The notes under the pieces were generated by a model that was given only the letters and a program-made list of their open reading frames with translations, made no database searches and was not told the DNA's origin. From the NCBI GenBank assembly GCA_003388555.1, contig QQVD01000053.1, forward strand, positions 100,420 to 164,419: a stretch of 64,000 bases of DNA, written 5' to 3'. Positions 18,496 through 26,045 of this stretch are shown piece after piece. The DNA is from Acidobacteriota bacterium (GTDB lineage Bacteria > Acidobacteriota > Thermoanaerobaculia > Multivoradales > Multivoraceae). A program made the translations under genes and the position numbers. Every line of letters starts with the position of its first letter. Within the stretch, counting starts at the first letter, position 1.

Positions 18496-19323
18496 ATGAA
18501 GACACAGCTCGAGAAGGCGATGGCGTTGCAGGCCCTGCACGAGGGCACGGAGACCTTCGTCATCCCGAACCCGTGGGACGTCGGGTCGGCCAGAGTCCTC
18601 GAGGCGCTGGGCTTCCAGGCGCTGGCGACCACCAGCGCCGGTCTCGCGTTCTCGCTCGGCAAGCTCGACGGTGGCGTGACCCTGGAAGAGAAGATCGCCC
18701 ACTGCCGCGTCCTCTCTGAGGCGACCGCGATCCCGCTGAGCACGGACCTCGAGAACGGCTTCGGGCACGAGCCCGCGGTCGTCGCCGAGACGATCCTCCG
18801 CATCGCCGAAGCGGGAGCTGTCGGCGGCTCGATCGAGGACTACGACGGCACCGGCATCTACGACTTCGACCTCGCGGTGGAGCGCATCGCCGCGGCCGCC
18901 GAGGCAGCCCGCTCGCTCGACTTCCCGTTCGCCCTGATCGGGCGGTGCGAGAACCTGTTGCGCGGCCGCAAGGACCTCGACGACACCATCCGGCGCCTGC
19001 AGGCCTACGAGGCGGCCGGCGCCGACGTGCTCTTTGCTCCGGGCCTCGCGACTCTCGACGAGGTCCGCGCGGTCGTCGATGCGGTGGCGAGGCCGGTGAA
19101 CGTGCTGGCCCCGATGGTCCACGGAGCGAGCGTTGCCGAGCTCTCCGAAATCGGGGTACGGCGGATCAGCATCGGCGGAGCCCTCGCACACGCCGCCTAT
19201 GCGGCGTTGATCGACAGCGCCAGGGAGATCGACCAGGAGGGGAGCTTCGATTGGCTCGCCGGGCTCTCCGCCGAGAACGACGTCAGGCGCCTGCTGAAGG
19301 CGGCGCGACGCAGCGAGGCGTGA
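18496..19323 (+). CDS. Isocitrate lyase/PEP-phosphonomutase family C-C bond lyase
   Basis: 275 residues, a single phosphoenolpyruvate-mutase-type TIM barrel. Visible family features are the N-terminal NPWDVGSARVLEALGFQALATTSAG, the Mg2+/substrate loop STDLENGFG, GSIEDYDGTGIYDF, IGRCENLL and MVHGASVAELSEIGVRRISIGGAL. Members cleave alpha-hydroxy-dicarboxylates or PEP-like C-C and C-P bonds. The classical isocitrate-lyase KKCGH loop is absent, so it belongs to the short carboxyphosphonoenolpyruvate-mutase-like or oxaloacetase-like branch. The natural substrate is unknown. The start is ATG with GGAGC about six bases upstream. Confidence 0.85.
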   Translation: MKTQLEKAMALQALHEGTETFVIPNPWDVGSARVLEALGFQALATTSAGLAFSLGKLDGGVTLEEKIAHCRVLSEATAIPLSTDLENGFGHEPAVVAETILRIAEAGAVGGSIEDYDGTGIYDFDLAVERIAAAAEAARSLDFPFALIGRCENLLRGRKDLDDTIRRLQAYEAAGADVLFAPGLATLDEVRAVVDAVARPVNVLAPMVHGASVAELSEIGVRRISIGGALAHAAYAALIDSAREIDQEGSFDWLAGLSAENDVRRLLKAARRSEA

Positions 19324-19366
19324 GGGGGGCGGCAAACGTCCAGGGACTTCTCGGCGCTGCGCTACC

Positions 19367-20983
19367 TCACTCCAGGTCGACTCCGGGATAGCCGCTTTCT
19401 GCCTCGAGGCGGATCAGCTCGGCGTACTTCGGCGCGCCGCCGAAGTAGGCGACGTAGCGCACGCTGCCTTCGCCGTGGCCGGCGACGTTCGAGTTGTAGC
19501 CGGTGAACCAGCCGCGGCTGCGGCGCGCCAGCAGCTTCTCGTGGCGCCGCACCACCTCCTCGGTCCACTCACGCTCGGCCTCCGCGTGGGCTTCGAAGCG
19601 GGTGACGCCGTGCTCGATCGCGTGCTCCAGGAAGCGCGTCACCCAGTCGACGCCGCCTTCGATGGCGCGCGGGAAGTTGGTCGAGCCCGAGACGCTCTGC
19701 GGCCCCGCGACCATCAGCAGGTTGGGGAAGCGACGGGTCATCAGTCCGAAGAAGGTGCTCGGACCGTCACGCCACTTCTCCGCCAGCACGGCACCGCCGG
19801 CGCCGTGGATGTCGATGCGGTCCCAGGCGCCGGTGATGGCGTCGAAGCCGGTGGCGTAGACGATCAGATCGAGGTCGTGGTGCGCGGCGGTGGTCTGGAT
19901 CCCGGAGCGCGTGATGCGCTCGATCGGCGTTTCGGAGAGATCCACCAAGTGCACGTTGCCGCGGTTGTAGGCCTCGAAGTACCGGGTTTCGAGGGGCAGC
20001 CTCTGGGTGCCGAAGCCGTGGTCCTTCGGGATCAGCTTCTCGGCGATCTCGGGGTCGTGCACCCGCCCGCGGATCCTCTCGGCGACGTACTCCGAGATCT
20101 CCCGGTTGGCCTCCTCGTCGAGATAGATCTCGGGGAAGTTGCGCGCCAGGATGGCGAAGCCTGGGGTGGCGTAGAGCTCGTCCCACAACGCCCGGCGCTG
20201 CTCGGGCGTCACGTTCCAGAAGCCGCGCCGGTCGGGCAGGTGCTCGAAGCCGCCGTTGCTGATCGCGCAGGTGGCGAAGATCTCGTCGTAGCGGGCACGG
20301 ATCTCGGCCATCTCCTGCTCCGAGATCGGTGAGTTGTTCAGCGGCGTGCTCCAGTTGGGACGTCGCTGGAAGACGAAGAGCTGGTCGACCTGGCTGGCGA
20401 TCTCGGCGATCACCTGGATGCCGGTGGCGCCGGTGCCGATCACCCCGACCCGGCGCCCCTCGAGCGGCACCTCTTGCTTCGGCCACCAGTAGGTGTGGAA
20501 GGCGTCGCCTTCGAACTCCTCCATCCCTTGGTAGCGCGGCAGCGTCGGGGTCGACAGCACACCGATCGCCGAGATCACGAAGCGGGCCGTGTAGCGCCGC
20601 CCGCCGGCGACGTCGAGGGTCCACAGCCGCAGATCGTCGTCCCAGCGCATTGCCTCGACCCGCGAATCGAAGCGCATGTGCCGCCGCAGGTCGAACTTGT
20701 CGGCGACGAAGTTGAGGTAGCGCAGGTTCTCCGGCTGCGAGGAGAAGCGCTCCTTCCAGTGCCACTCGTCGAGCACTTCGCGCGAGAACGAGTAGCCGTA
20801 GGTGTAGCTCTCCGAGTCGAAGCGGCAGCCCGGGTAGCGGTTGCGGTACCAGGTGCCGCCGAGATCCTCGTCGGCCTCGAGCACGATCGCGTCGAGGCCG
20901 AGCTCGACCAGCCGGTGGATCTGGTAGATGCCCGAAACCCCGGCGCCGAGCACGATGACGTGGTGATGGATGGGATCGGTCAA
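19367..20983 (-). CDS. Flavin-binding monooxygenase, Baeyer-Villiger type
   Basis: 538 residues. The N-terminal FAD Rossmann motif is VLGAGVSGI (about 11-19), followed by the GGTWYRNRYPGCRFDSES signature common to cyclohexanone- and phenylacetone-monooxygenase-like enzymes. The Baeyer-Villiger fingerprint FEGDAFHTYWWP fits the FxGxxxHxxxW pattern at about 157-168, and the NADPH Rossmann motif GTGATGIQV follows at about 184. Length matches the family. It should convert ketones to esters or lactones with NADPH and O2. It is divergently transcribed from the ArsR operon, whose promoter lies in the shared 198-bp gap. The nearby lactone or ester hydrolases are only a weak pathway hint. Confidence 0.88.
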   Translation of the reverse strand: MTDPIHHHVIVLGAGVSGIYQIHRLVELGLDAIVLEADEDLGGTWYRNRYPGCRFDSESYTYGYSFSREVLDEWHWKERFSSQPENLRYLNFVADKFDLRRHMRFDSRVEAMRWDDDLRLWTLDVAGGRRYTARFVISAIGVLSTPTLPRYQGMEEFEGDAFHTYWWPKQEVPLEGRRVGVIGTGATGIQVIAEIASQVDQLFVFQRRPNWSTPLNNSPISEQEMAEIRARYDEIFATCAISNGGFEHLPDRRGFWNVTPEQRRALWDELYATPGFAILARNFPEIYLDEEANREISEYVAERIRGRVHDPEIAEKLIPKDHGFGTQRLPLETRYFEAYNRGNVHLVDLSETPIERITRSGIQTTAAHHDLDLIVYATGFDAITGAWDRIDIHGAGGAVLAEKWRDGPSTFFGLMTRRFPNLLMVAGPQSVSGSTNFPRAIEGGVDWVTRFLEHAIEHGVTRFEAHAEAEREWTEEVVRRHEKLLARRSRGWFTGYNSNVAGHGEGSVRYVAYFGGAPKYAELIRLEAESGYPGVDLE

Positions 20984-21140
20984 CCGACATTCTCCTCCTG
21001 CGTCGCTTCTCCCTGAGGGTGTGGTCGGAACCAGCGAAGCGAGGAGAACCTACAACGAGCCGCCGCGCCGACCCGGAGGCCGTAGGCGCTCGCCGGGTGC
21101 GCTGACGTTGAGCCCGGCGCGTCCGATTCGTTGTCGCGGC

Positions 21141-21170
21141 TTGACATGCAAGGATCTACTTGCATATTGT
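21141..21170 (+). promoter_or_regulatory. Promoter and palindromic operator of the ArsR operon
   Basis: TTGACA (21141-21146) matches the sigma-70 -35 box. CATATT (21063+100, i.e. 21163-21168) or TATTGT (21165-21170) can serve as -10 with 16 or 18 bp spacing. Between them is a perfect palindrome, TGCAAG-GATCTA-CTTGCA (21147-21164), ideally placed for repression by the ArsR protein encoded 18 bases downstream. Transcription would start only a few bases before the ATG, and no Shine-Dalgarno is visible, suggesting a nearly leaderless message. Confidence 0.7.
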
Positions 21171-21181
21171 CCCGCCAGTGA

Positions 21182-21502
21182 ATGCACGACTCCGACGCTG
21201 TCTTCAAAGCACTCGCCGACCCCGGCCGCCGTCGTCTGCTCGACGCCCTGCGGGACGACGACGGCCAGACCCTGAGCCAGATGTGCGAGCACCTCGAGAT
21301 GAGTCGACAGGCCGTCAGTCAGCACCTGGCGATCCTCGAGAGCGCCAACCTGGTGACCGTGGTGTGGCGCGGGCGCGAGAAGCTGCACTACCTCAATCCG
21401 GTGCCCCTCTTCGAGGTCGGGGAGCGTTGGATCCGCCGCTTCGAGCGCTCGCGGCTGCGGGCGCTGCACGACCTCAAACGCAAGCTGGAGGACCCGCCAT
21501 GA
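21182..21502 (+). CDS. ArsR-family winged-helix repressor
   Basis: 106 residues. The winged helix spans most of the protein: VFKALADPGRRRLLDALRDDDGQTLSQMCEHLEMSRQAVSQHLAILESANLVTVVWRGREKLHYLNP. It lacks the CxC metal site of arsenic sensors, so it belongs to the large non-metal group that sits upstream of SRPBCC/AHSA1 genes. Its stop overlaps the next start (ATGA). The promoter in front contains a palindrome that it probably binds, giving autoregulation of the two-gene operon. Confidence 0.9.
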   Translation: MHDSDAVFKALADPGRRRLLDALRDDDGQTLSQMCEHLEMSRQAVSQHLAILESANLVTVVWRGREKLHYLNPVPLFEVGERWIRRFERSRLRALHDLKRKLEDPP

Positions 21503-21951
21503 GCAAGCCCGACTTCGCCTACGCCATCTACATCAACGCCAGCCGCGAGGAGGTCTGGAACGGCCTGCTCGAGCCGGAGTTCACCCGCCAGTACTGGTTC
21601 CACGACAACGTCTCGGACTGGAAGCAGGGCTCACGCTGGGAACACCGGGCGCCGGATGGTGAGAAGGCCGACATCGTCGGCGAGGTGCTGGAGAGCGAGC
21701 TGCACGAGAGACTCGTGCTGACCTGGGCGCGACCCGCCGACGAGGATCGGCCGGCGCGCACCTCGCGCGTCACCTTCCAGCTCGGCGACGTCGATTGGCC
21801 CGGCGGCCCGTGGACCTCGCTGCACCTCGAGCACACCGACTTCGGCGACGACCACGAGATGCGCGACAGCGTCTCCGGCGGCTGGCCGATGGTGCTGTCG
21901 GGGCTCAAGACGCTGCTCGAGAAGGGCTTCGATCACGTCCAGCCGGCCTGA
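21499..21951 (+). CDS. SRPBCC/AHSA1-family protein (START-like)
   Basis: 150 residues, the helix-grip fold of the activator-of-Hsp90-like group: IYINASREEVWNGLLEPEFTRQYWFHDNVSDWKQGSRWEH, then GEVLESELHERLVLTWARP and GGWPMVLSGLKTLLEKG. The fold has a hydrophobic pocket that can bind lipid-like or aromatic ligands. The gene overlaps the ArsR gene by four bases, a very common bacterial pairing. The ligand and physiological role are unknown. Confidence 0.88.
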   Translation: MSKPDFAYAIYINASREEVWNGLLEPEFTRQYWFHDNVSDWKQGSRWEHRAPDGEKADIVGEVLESELHERLVLTWARPADEDRPARTSRVTFQLGDVDWPGGPWTSLHLEHTDFGDDHEMRDSVSGGWPMVLSGLKTLLEKGFDHVQPA

Positions 21952-22057
21952 GGCTCGAGGCTGGGGAGGCGGGCGGGCAGGGTCTGCCCGGGGTCTCTGC
22001 CGGCTCGGCGCCTCGGCGACTCGGTTGGTTGCGGGTCCCCGGGGTCGTCGCCGAAGC

Positions 22058-23734
22058 TCAGCTCAACCCCACGACCCTGTCGCCCCGCACGTCGAGACTC
22101 TCGGCGAGCGGCCGGCGCGGCAGTCCGGGCATGCGCAGGATGTCGCCGGTCAGCACCACGATGAAGCCGGCGCCGGCGTTGATCTGCAGCGCCCGCACGG
22201 TGAGCTCGAAGCCTTCCGGCCGGCCCTTGAGCCGGGGATCGTCGGAGAGCGAGTCGGGGGTCTTGGCGACGCACACCGGCAGCGCTTCGTAGCCGAGGCG
22301 ACGGACCTCGTCCAGGTCGCGCTCGGCGGCCTTGGTGAGGTGCACGCTGTCGGCGCCGTACATCGATCGGGCCACCGCCAGGATCTTGTCGGGCAGCGGC
22401 TGGTCGAGCGAGTAGAGCGGTACGAAAGGCTCGCTGCGGCGCTCGGCGTAAGCGAGCACGGTGCGGGCCAGCTCGACGGCGCCGTCGCCGCCGTGGGCGA
22501 AGTGGTCGGAGACCGCGAACGGCACCCCCAGCGCCGCCGCGTGCTCGCGCACCACCGCGATCTCCTCGTCGCTGTCGCCGGCGAAGCGGTTGAGCGCCAC
22601 GATCGGACGCTCGGTGAACAGGCCGATGCTCTCGACGTGCTTGTCGAGGTTGGGCAGCCCGCGCGCCACCGCCTCGGGGTCGGGCCGCTCGAAGTCGTCG
22701 CGCCCCACCCCGCCGTGCGACTTCAGCGCCCGCACCGTGGCGACCAGCACCACCGCGGCGGTGTCGAGCCCGGCGCTGCGGCACTTGATGTCGAAGAACT
22801 TCTCGGCGCCGAGATCGAAGCCGAAGCCGGCCTCGGTGATGGCGATATCGGCACGCGCAAGGGCCATGCGGGTGGCGAGCACGCTGTTGCAGCCGTGGGC
22901 GATGTTGGCGAAGGGACCACCGTGCACCAGGGCCGGCACACCCTCGAGTGTCTGCACCAGATTGGGTTTGAGCGCCTCGTGCAGCAGGGCCAGCATCGCG
23001 CCGCTCGCCCGCAGCGAGCCCGCCGTCACCGGCTGCCGATCGTAGGTGAGGCCGACCAGCGTGCGGTCGATGCGCCGCCGCAGGTCCTCCGTGTCCTCGG
23101 CCAGGCAGAGCATCGCCATCACCTCGGAGGCGGCGGTGATGTCGAAGCCGGTCTCCCGCGGTACGCCCTGGAGGGCGCCGCCGAGCCCGACCACGCACTG
23201 GCGCAGGGCGCGGTCGTTCATGTCCATCACCCGGCGCCAGAAGATCCGCCGCGGGTCGATGCCGAGGCGGTTCTGGAAGTAGAGGTGGTTGTCGAGCAGC
23301 GCCGCGAGCAGGTTGTGCGCCGAGGTGATGGCGTGGAAGTCGCCGGTGAAGTGCAGGTTGATCTGATCGGCCGGAGTCAGCTGGGCACGGCCGCCGCCGG
23401 TCGCGCCACCCTTGCGACCGAGACAGGGTCCCAGCGACGGCTCGCGCAGCGCCAGGCAGACGCTCTGCCCCAGCTTGGCCAGACCCTGGGCGAGGCCGAT
23501 GCTGGTGGTGGTCTTGCCCTCACCGGCCTGGGTCGGCGTGATCGCCGAGACCAGGATCAGCCGCCCGGTTCCCGCACGGCGACGCTCGAGCGCCGACGGC
23601 TCGAGCTTGGCGACGTGCCGCGAACGTGGCTGCCAGTCGCTCGCCTCCAGCTCCAGGCGCTCGGCGATCCGCTCGATCGGAAGCGGCGGGTGGGCGGCGG
23701 CGATCTCAGCGTCGCTGGGCAGGGTCACGGTCAT
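22058..23734 (-). CDS. fhs: Formate-tetrahydrofolate ligase
   Basis: 558 residues, the normal length for this enzyme. It makes 10-formyl-THF from formate, THF and ATP in one-carbon metabolism. The start MTVTLPSDAEIAAA is chosen from within a longer open frame because it matches the family N-terminus. Signature stretches are the P-loop PTQAGEGKTTTSIGL (about 67-81), NLHFTGDFHAITSAHNLLAALLDNH, GFDLGAEKFFDIKCR and NLDKHVESI. It stands alone between the SRPBCC gene and the two-component genes. Confidence 0.95.
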   Translation of the reverse strand: MTVTLPSDAEIAAAHPPLPIERIAERLELEASDWQPRSRHVAKLEPSALERRRAGTGRLILVSAITPTQAGEGKTTTSIGLAQGLAKLGQSVCLALREPSLGPCLGRKGGATGGGRAQLTPADQINLHFTGDFHAITSAHNLLAALLDNHLYFQNRLGIDPRRIFWRRVMDMNDRALRQCVVGLGGALQGVPRETGFDITAASEVMAMLCLAEDTEDLRRRIDRTLVGLTYDRQPVTAGSLRASGAMLALLHEALKPNLVQTLEGVPALVHGGPFANIAHGCNSVLATRMALARADIAITEAGFGFDLGAEKFFDIKCRSAGLDTAAVVLVATVRALKSHGGVGRDDFERPDPEAVARGLPNLDKHVESIGLFTERPIVALNRFAGDSDEEIAVVREHAAALGVPFAVSDHFAHGGDGAVELARTVLAYAERRSEPFVPLYSLDQPLPDKILAVARSMYGADSVHLTKAAERDLDEVRRLGYEALPVCVAKTPDSLSDDPRLKGRPEGFELTVRALQINAGAGFIVVLTGDILRMPGLPRRPLAESLDVRGDRVVGLS

Positions 23735-23920
23735 GGTCCTCGCTCTGGCCGCGGCCGGCCGACACTGGTTGCGCGCCCTCACGCGCACAGCCACGGAGCG
23801 ACACTGTAGAAGGCCCTCGTGCTGACCACAGTCCGGGAATACCGAAGTGCTGAGCTGGTAGCCGTCGACGCTGGCGGCGGGATCTTCGCCAACCAGGCGT
23901 GGCAGCGACTCGCCACGGTG

Positions 23921-23955
23921 TATCCCCGCCTCCGCGGGGATGACAGAGGAAGAGG
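23921..23955. repeat. Dispersed hairpin repeat (ATCCCCGC...GCGGGGAT), possible terminator
   Basis: An 8-bp perfect stem, ATCCCCGC-CTCC-GCGGGGAT, followed by GACAGAGGAAGAGG, ends one base short of the histidine kinase stop codon. Related sequence recurs at 30889-30915 and, with AT replacing one pair, at 63552-63580. It belongs to the short intergenic palindromes widespread in bacteria. Here it may also terminate the leftward kinase transcript. Confidence 0.6.
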
Positions 23956-23956
23956 C

Positions 23957-25228
23957 TCAGGCCAACCTCACGACTGCCCGCAGGCAGCAGCCCTCGGGCT
24001 CGAGCGTCAGACTCCAGCCGTAGCGGCGGCAGAGGTCTTCGACGATCGCCAGGCCGAGACCGGATCCGTCACCCAGGAAAGGTGCCCCGAGCTCCCCTGC
24101 AGCCTCGATCGGCGCTTCCAACGGGTTCTCGACGCTGAGCCGGTCTTCACGCGCCGTGATCTTCACCTCTCCCGAAGCGCCGTGACGCAGGGCATTGCCG
24201 ATCAGATTGTCGAGCAGGATCCGCAACGCTTCAGCGGAGATCTGCAGCCGCAGCTCCGGCGGGACGTCGACGTGCACCCGATGCTCGCGGTCGGGGCGCC
24301 GCGGCAGGTGTTGCAGGCTTTCTTCGACGGCCGGGAGAATCGGGGTCGGCAGCCGTGGCCTGTCGACCTCCTCCCGGGCCAGGAAGAGGAAGAGCTCGAT
24401 CTTCGACTCCATGCGCCTGACGGCGCGCTCGATGCGCTCCAGCGGTCGTTCCCTCGCGTCGTGGGGTCGGGCGCGCAGCAGCTCCGTGGCCCCTTTGATC
24501 ACCGTGAGCGGACTGCGCAACTCGTGACTCGCATTGCGCGTGAACTGCCGTTCCCTCTCCAGGAAACCGAGCATGCGTAGGGCGGCCTGGCGGACCGAGC
24601 GCGAGAGATGGCCGATCTCGTCGAGGCGCTCCTCCGATGCGAGCTGACGCCCGCGCCAGGTCTCGAGATCCCAGGCCACGGCGTCGGCGAGCTGGCGGAT
24701 GGGCACCGACACCTCCCGGTCGAGCCAGCGTGCCAACCCGAGGGCTACAGCGAGAACCGCCAACGCGAGCATCGTGCTGGCGCCGACCCAGAAGACCGGC
24801 TCCAGGTCCTGCAGCGGCTCGAGGGCGCTGACGTCGTAGAAGAGGATCAGGGATCCGTGCTCCTGGGGCCCGATGGCGACGAAGGACTCTTGACCCCGAA
24901 CCTCGTAGATCCCGGCCTCGAGCGCGTCGAGCGGCCGGTAGGTGCCGTAGAAGACCTCGCCGGTCGCGGAGCGAAACGGTTCGGTCAGCTGGTCGAAACC
25001 CCAGAAGGCCGTGAAGAGGGGTGACTCTTCGAGCTCGAGCCCGGCTTGCTTCGCCGCGATCAAGCGGTCCGATTCGATCCGCACCAGACGCTTCAGGATC
25101 GTGTCTTCGACGGCGGTCACGCCGGTCCACAACGCCAGGAGGACGAGAGGTGCGAGCACCGAACCGGCAACGAGAATCGACCCGAAGACCCGCCGGCGAA
25201 GCCGCCAATGGGTGCGGTCGACGCTCAT
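23957..25228 (-). CDS. Sensor histidine kinase
   Basis: 423 residues. A first membrane helix (about 14-38), an extracytoplasmic sensor region of about 110 residues and a second helix (about 146-168) are followed by a HAMP-like linker. The phosphoacceptor His is in NASHELRSPLTVIKG (His about 235). The ATPase has DNLIGNALRHG (N box) and GDGSGLGLAIVEDL (G box). It overlaps the response regulator gene by ATGA, so the pair is translationally coupled. The short sensor domain has no recognised ligand motif. The adjacent TonB receptor makes a nutrient or envelope signal plausible. Confidence 0.9.
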   Translation of the reverse strand: MSVDRTHWRLRRRVFGSILVAGSVLAPLVLLALWTGVTAVEDTILKRLVRIESDRLIAAKQAGLELEESPLFTAFWGFDQLTEPFRSATGEVFYGTYRPLDALEAGIYEVRGQESFVAIGPQEHGSLILFYDVSALEPLQDLEPVFWVGASTMLALAVLAVALGLARWLDREVSVPIRQLADAVAWDLETWRGRQLASEERLDEIGHLSRSVRQAALRMLGFLERERQFTRNASHELRSPLTVIKGATELLRARPHDARERPLERIERAVRRMESKIELFLFLAREEVDRPRLPTPILPAVEESLQHLPRRPDREHRVHVDVPPELRLQISAEALRILLDNLIGNALRHGASGEVKITAREDRLSVENPLEAPIEAAGELGAPFLGDGSGLGLAIVEDLCRRYGWSLTLEPEGCCLRAVVRLA

Positions 25229-25893
25229 CTGGCGGCGAGCTGGTAGCCGTGGCCGCGGACGGTGTGCAGCAGATCGCGATCGAACGGTTTGTCGATGACG
25301 CGGCGCAGGGCGTAGATGTGGCTGCGCAGAACGTCGCTCTGCGGCGGATCGTCGCCCCACAGTCTGGCTTCCAGCTCTTGGCGCCGGACGACACCGGGCG
25401 AACGCTCCATCAGCAGATGGAGGATCTCGAAGGCCGCGCCACGCACCTCGAGCAGCTGGCCACTGCGCCGTACCGTCCGGGCATCGGGGTCGAGTACCAG
25501 GTCCGCGATCGTCAGCTCGCGCGGCGCCGATCGTCGCAATCTGTCGAGTGCCCGCAGCCTGGCTTCGAGCTCCTGGAGAGCGAAGGGTTTGACCAGATAG
25601 TCGTCGACGCCGGCCTCGAAGCCTTCCAGCTTGTCGGCCAACGTGTCACGGGCGGTGAGCATGAGAGCGGGCACGCGACACTGCGCCTCGTGGCGCAGCT
25701 TGCGGCAGAGGTCGGTGCCAGCCATGCCCGGGAGCATCCAGTCGATGACGAGGACGTCGAAGTCGCGGGTCAGCGCCAGATGCATGCCGGAGACACCGTC
25801 GTAGGCGAAGTCCACCTGATGGCCCGCGGCCTCGAGAAAGTCGCCGACATTGCCGGCGATGTCGAGATCGTCTTCGATCACCAGGACACGCAT
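25225..25893 (-). CDS. OmpR/PhoB-family response regulator
   Basis: 222 residues. The receiver domain has the acidic pocket EDD (7-9), phosphoacceptor Asp51 in LVIDWMLPG and the conserved Lys in YLVKPFAL (about 103). The C-terminal winged helix (about 128-220) shows GAAFEILHLLMERSPGVVRRQELEARLW and the wing HTVRGHGYQL. It is the cognate regulator of the overlapping kinase gene. The TonB receptor gene ends 152 bases upstream on the same strand, so the regulator may be cotranscribed with it or control it. Confidence 0.93.
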   Translation of the reverse strand: MRVLVIEDDLDIAGNVGDFLEAAGHQVDFAYDGVSGMHLALTRDFDVLVIDWMLPGMAGTDLCRKLRHEAQCRVPALMLTARDTLADKLEGFEAGVDDYLVKPFALQELEARLRALDRLRRSAPRELTIADLVLDPDARTVRRSGQLLEVRGAAFEILHLLMERSPGVVRRQELEARLWGDDPPQSDVLRSHIYALRRVIDKPFDRDLLHTVRGHGYQLAAR

Positions 25894-26045
25894 CGGTCGA
25901 ACCTACCCATTCCTGACAGCGGGCTGAGTAGAGAAGCCAGGAGACCCTCCCGACTTCACTCCGCCCGAGCTCTCATCGGAACGTCCTTTCGCGCGATCGG
26001 AGGCCTCGAGCTCCGACCTCCCCTATCCCTTGGAGCTGGCGGAGG

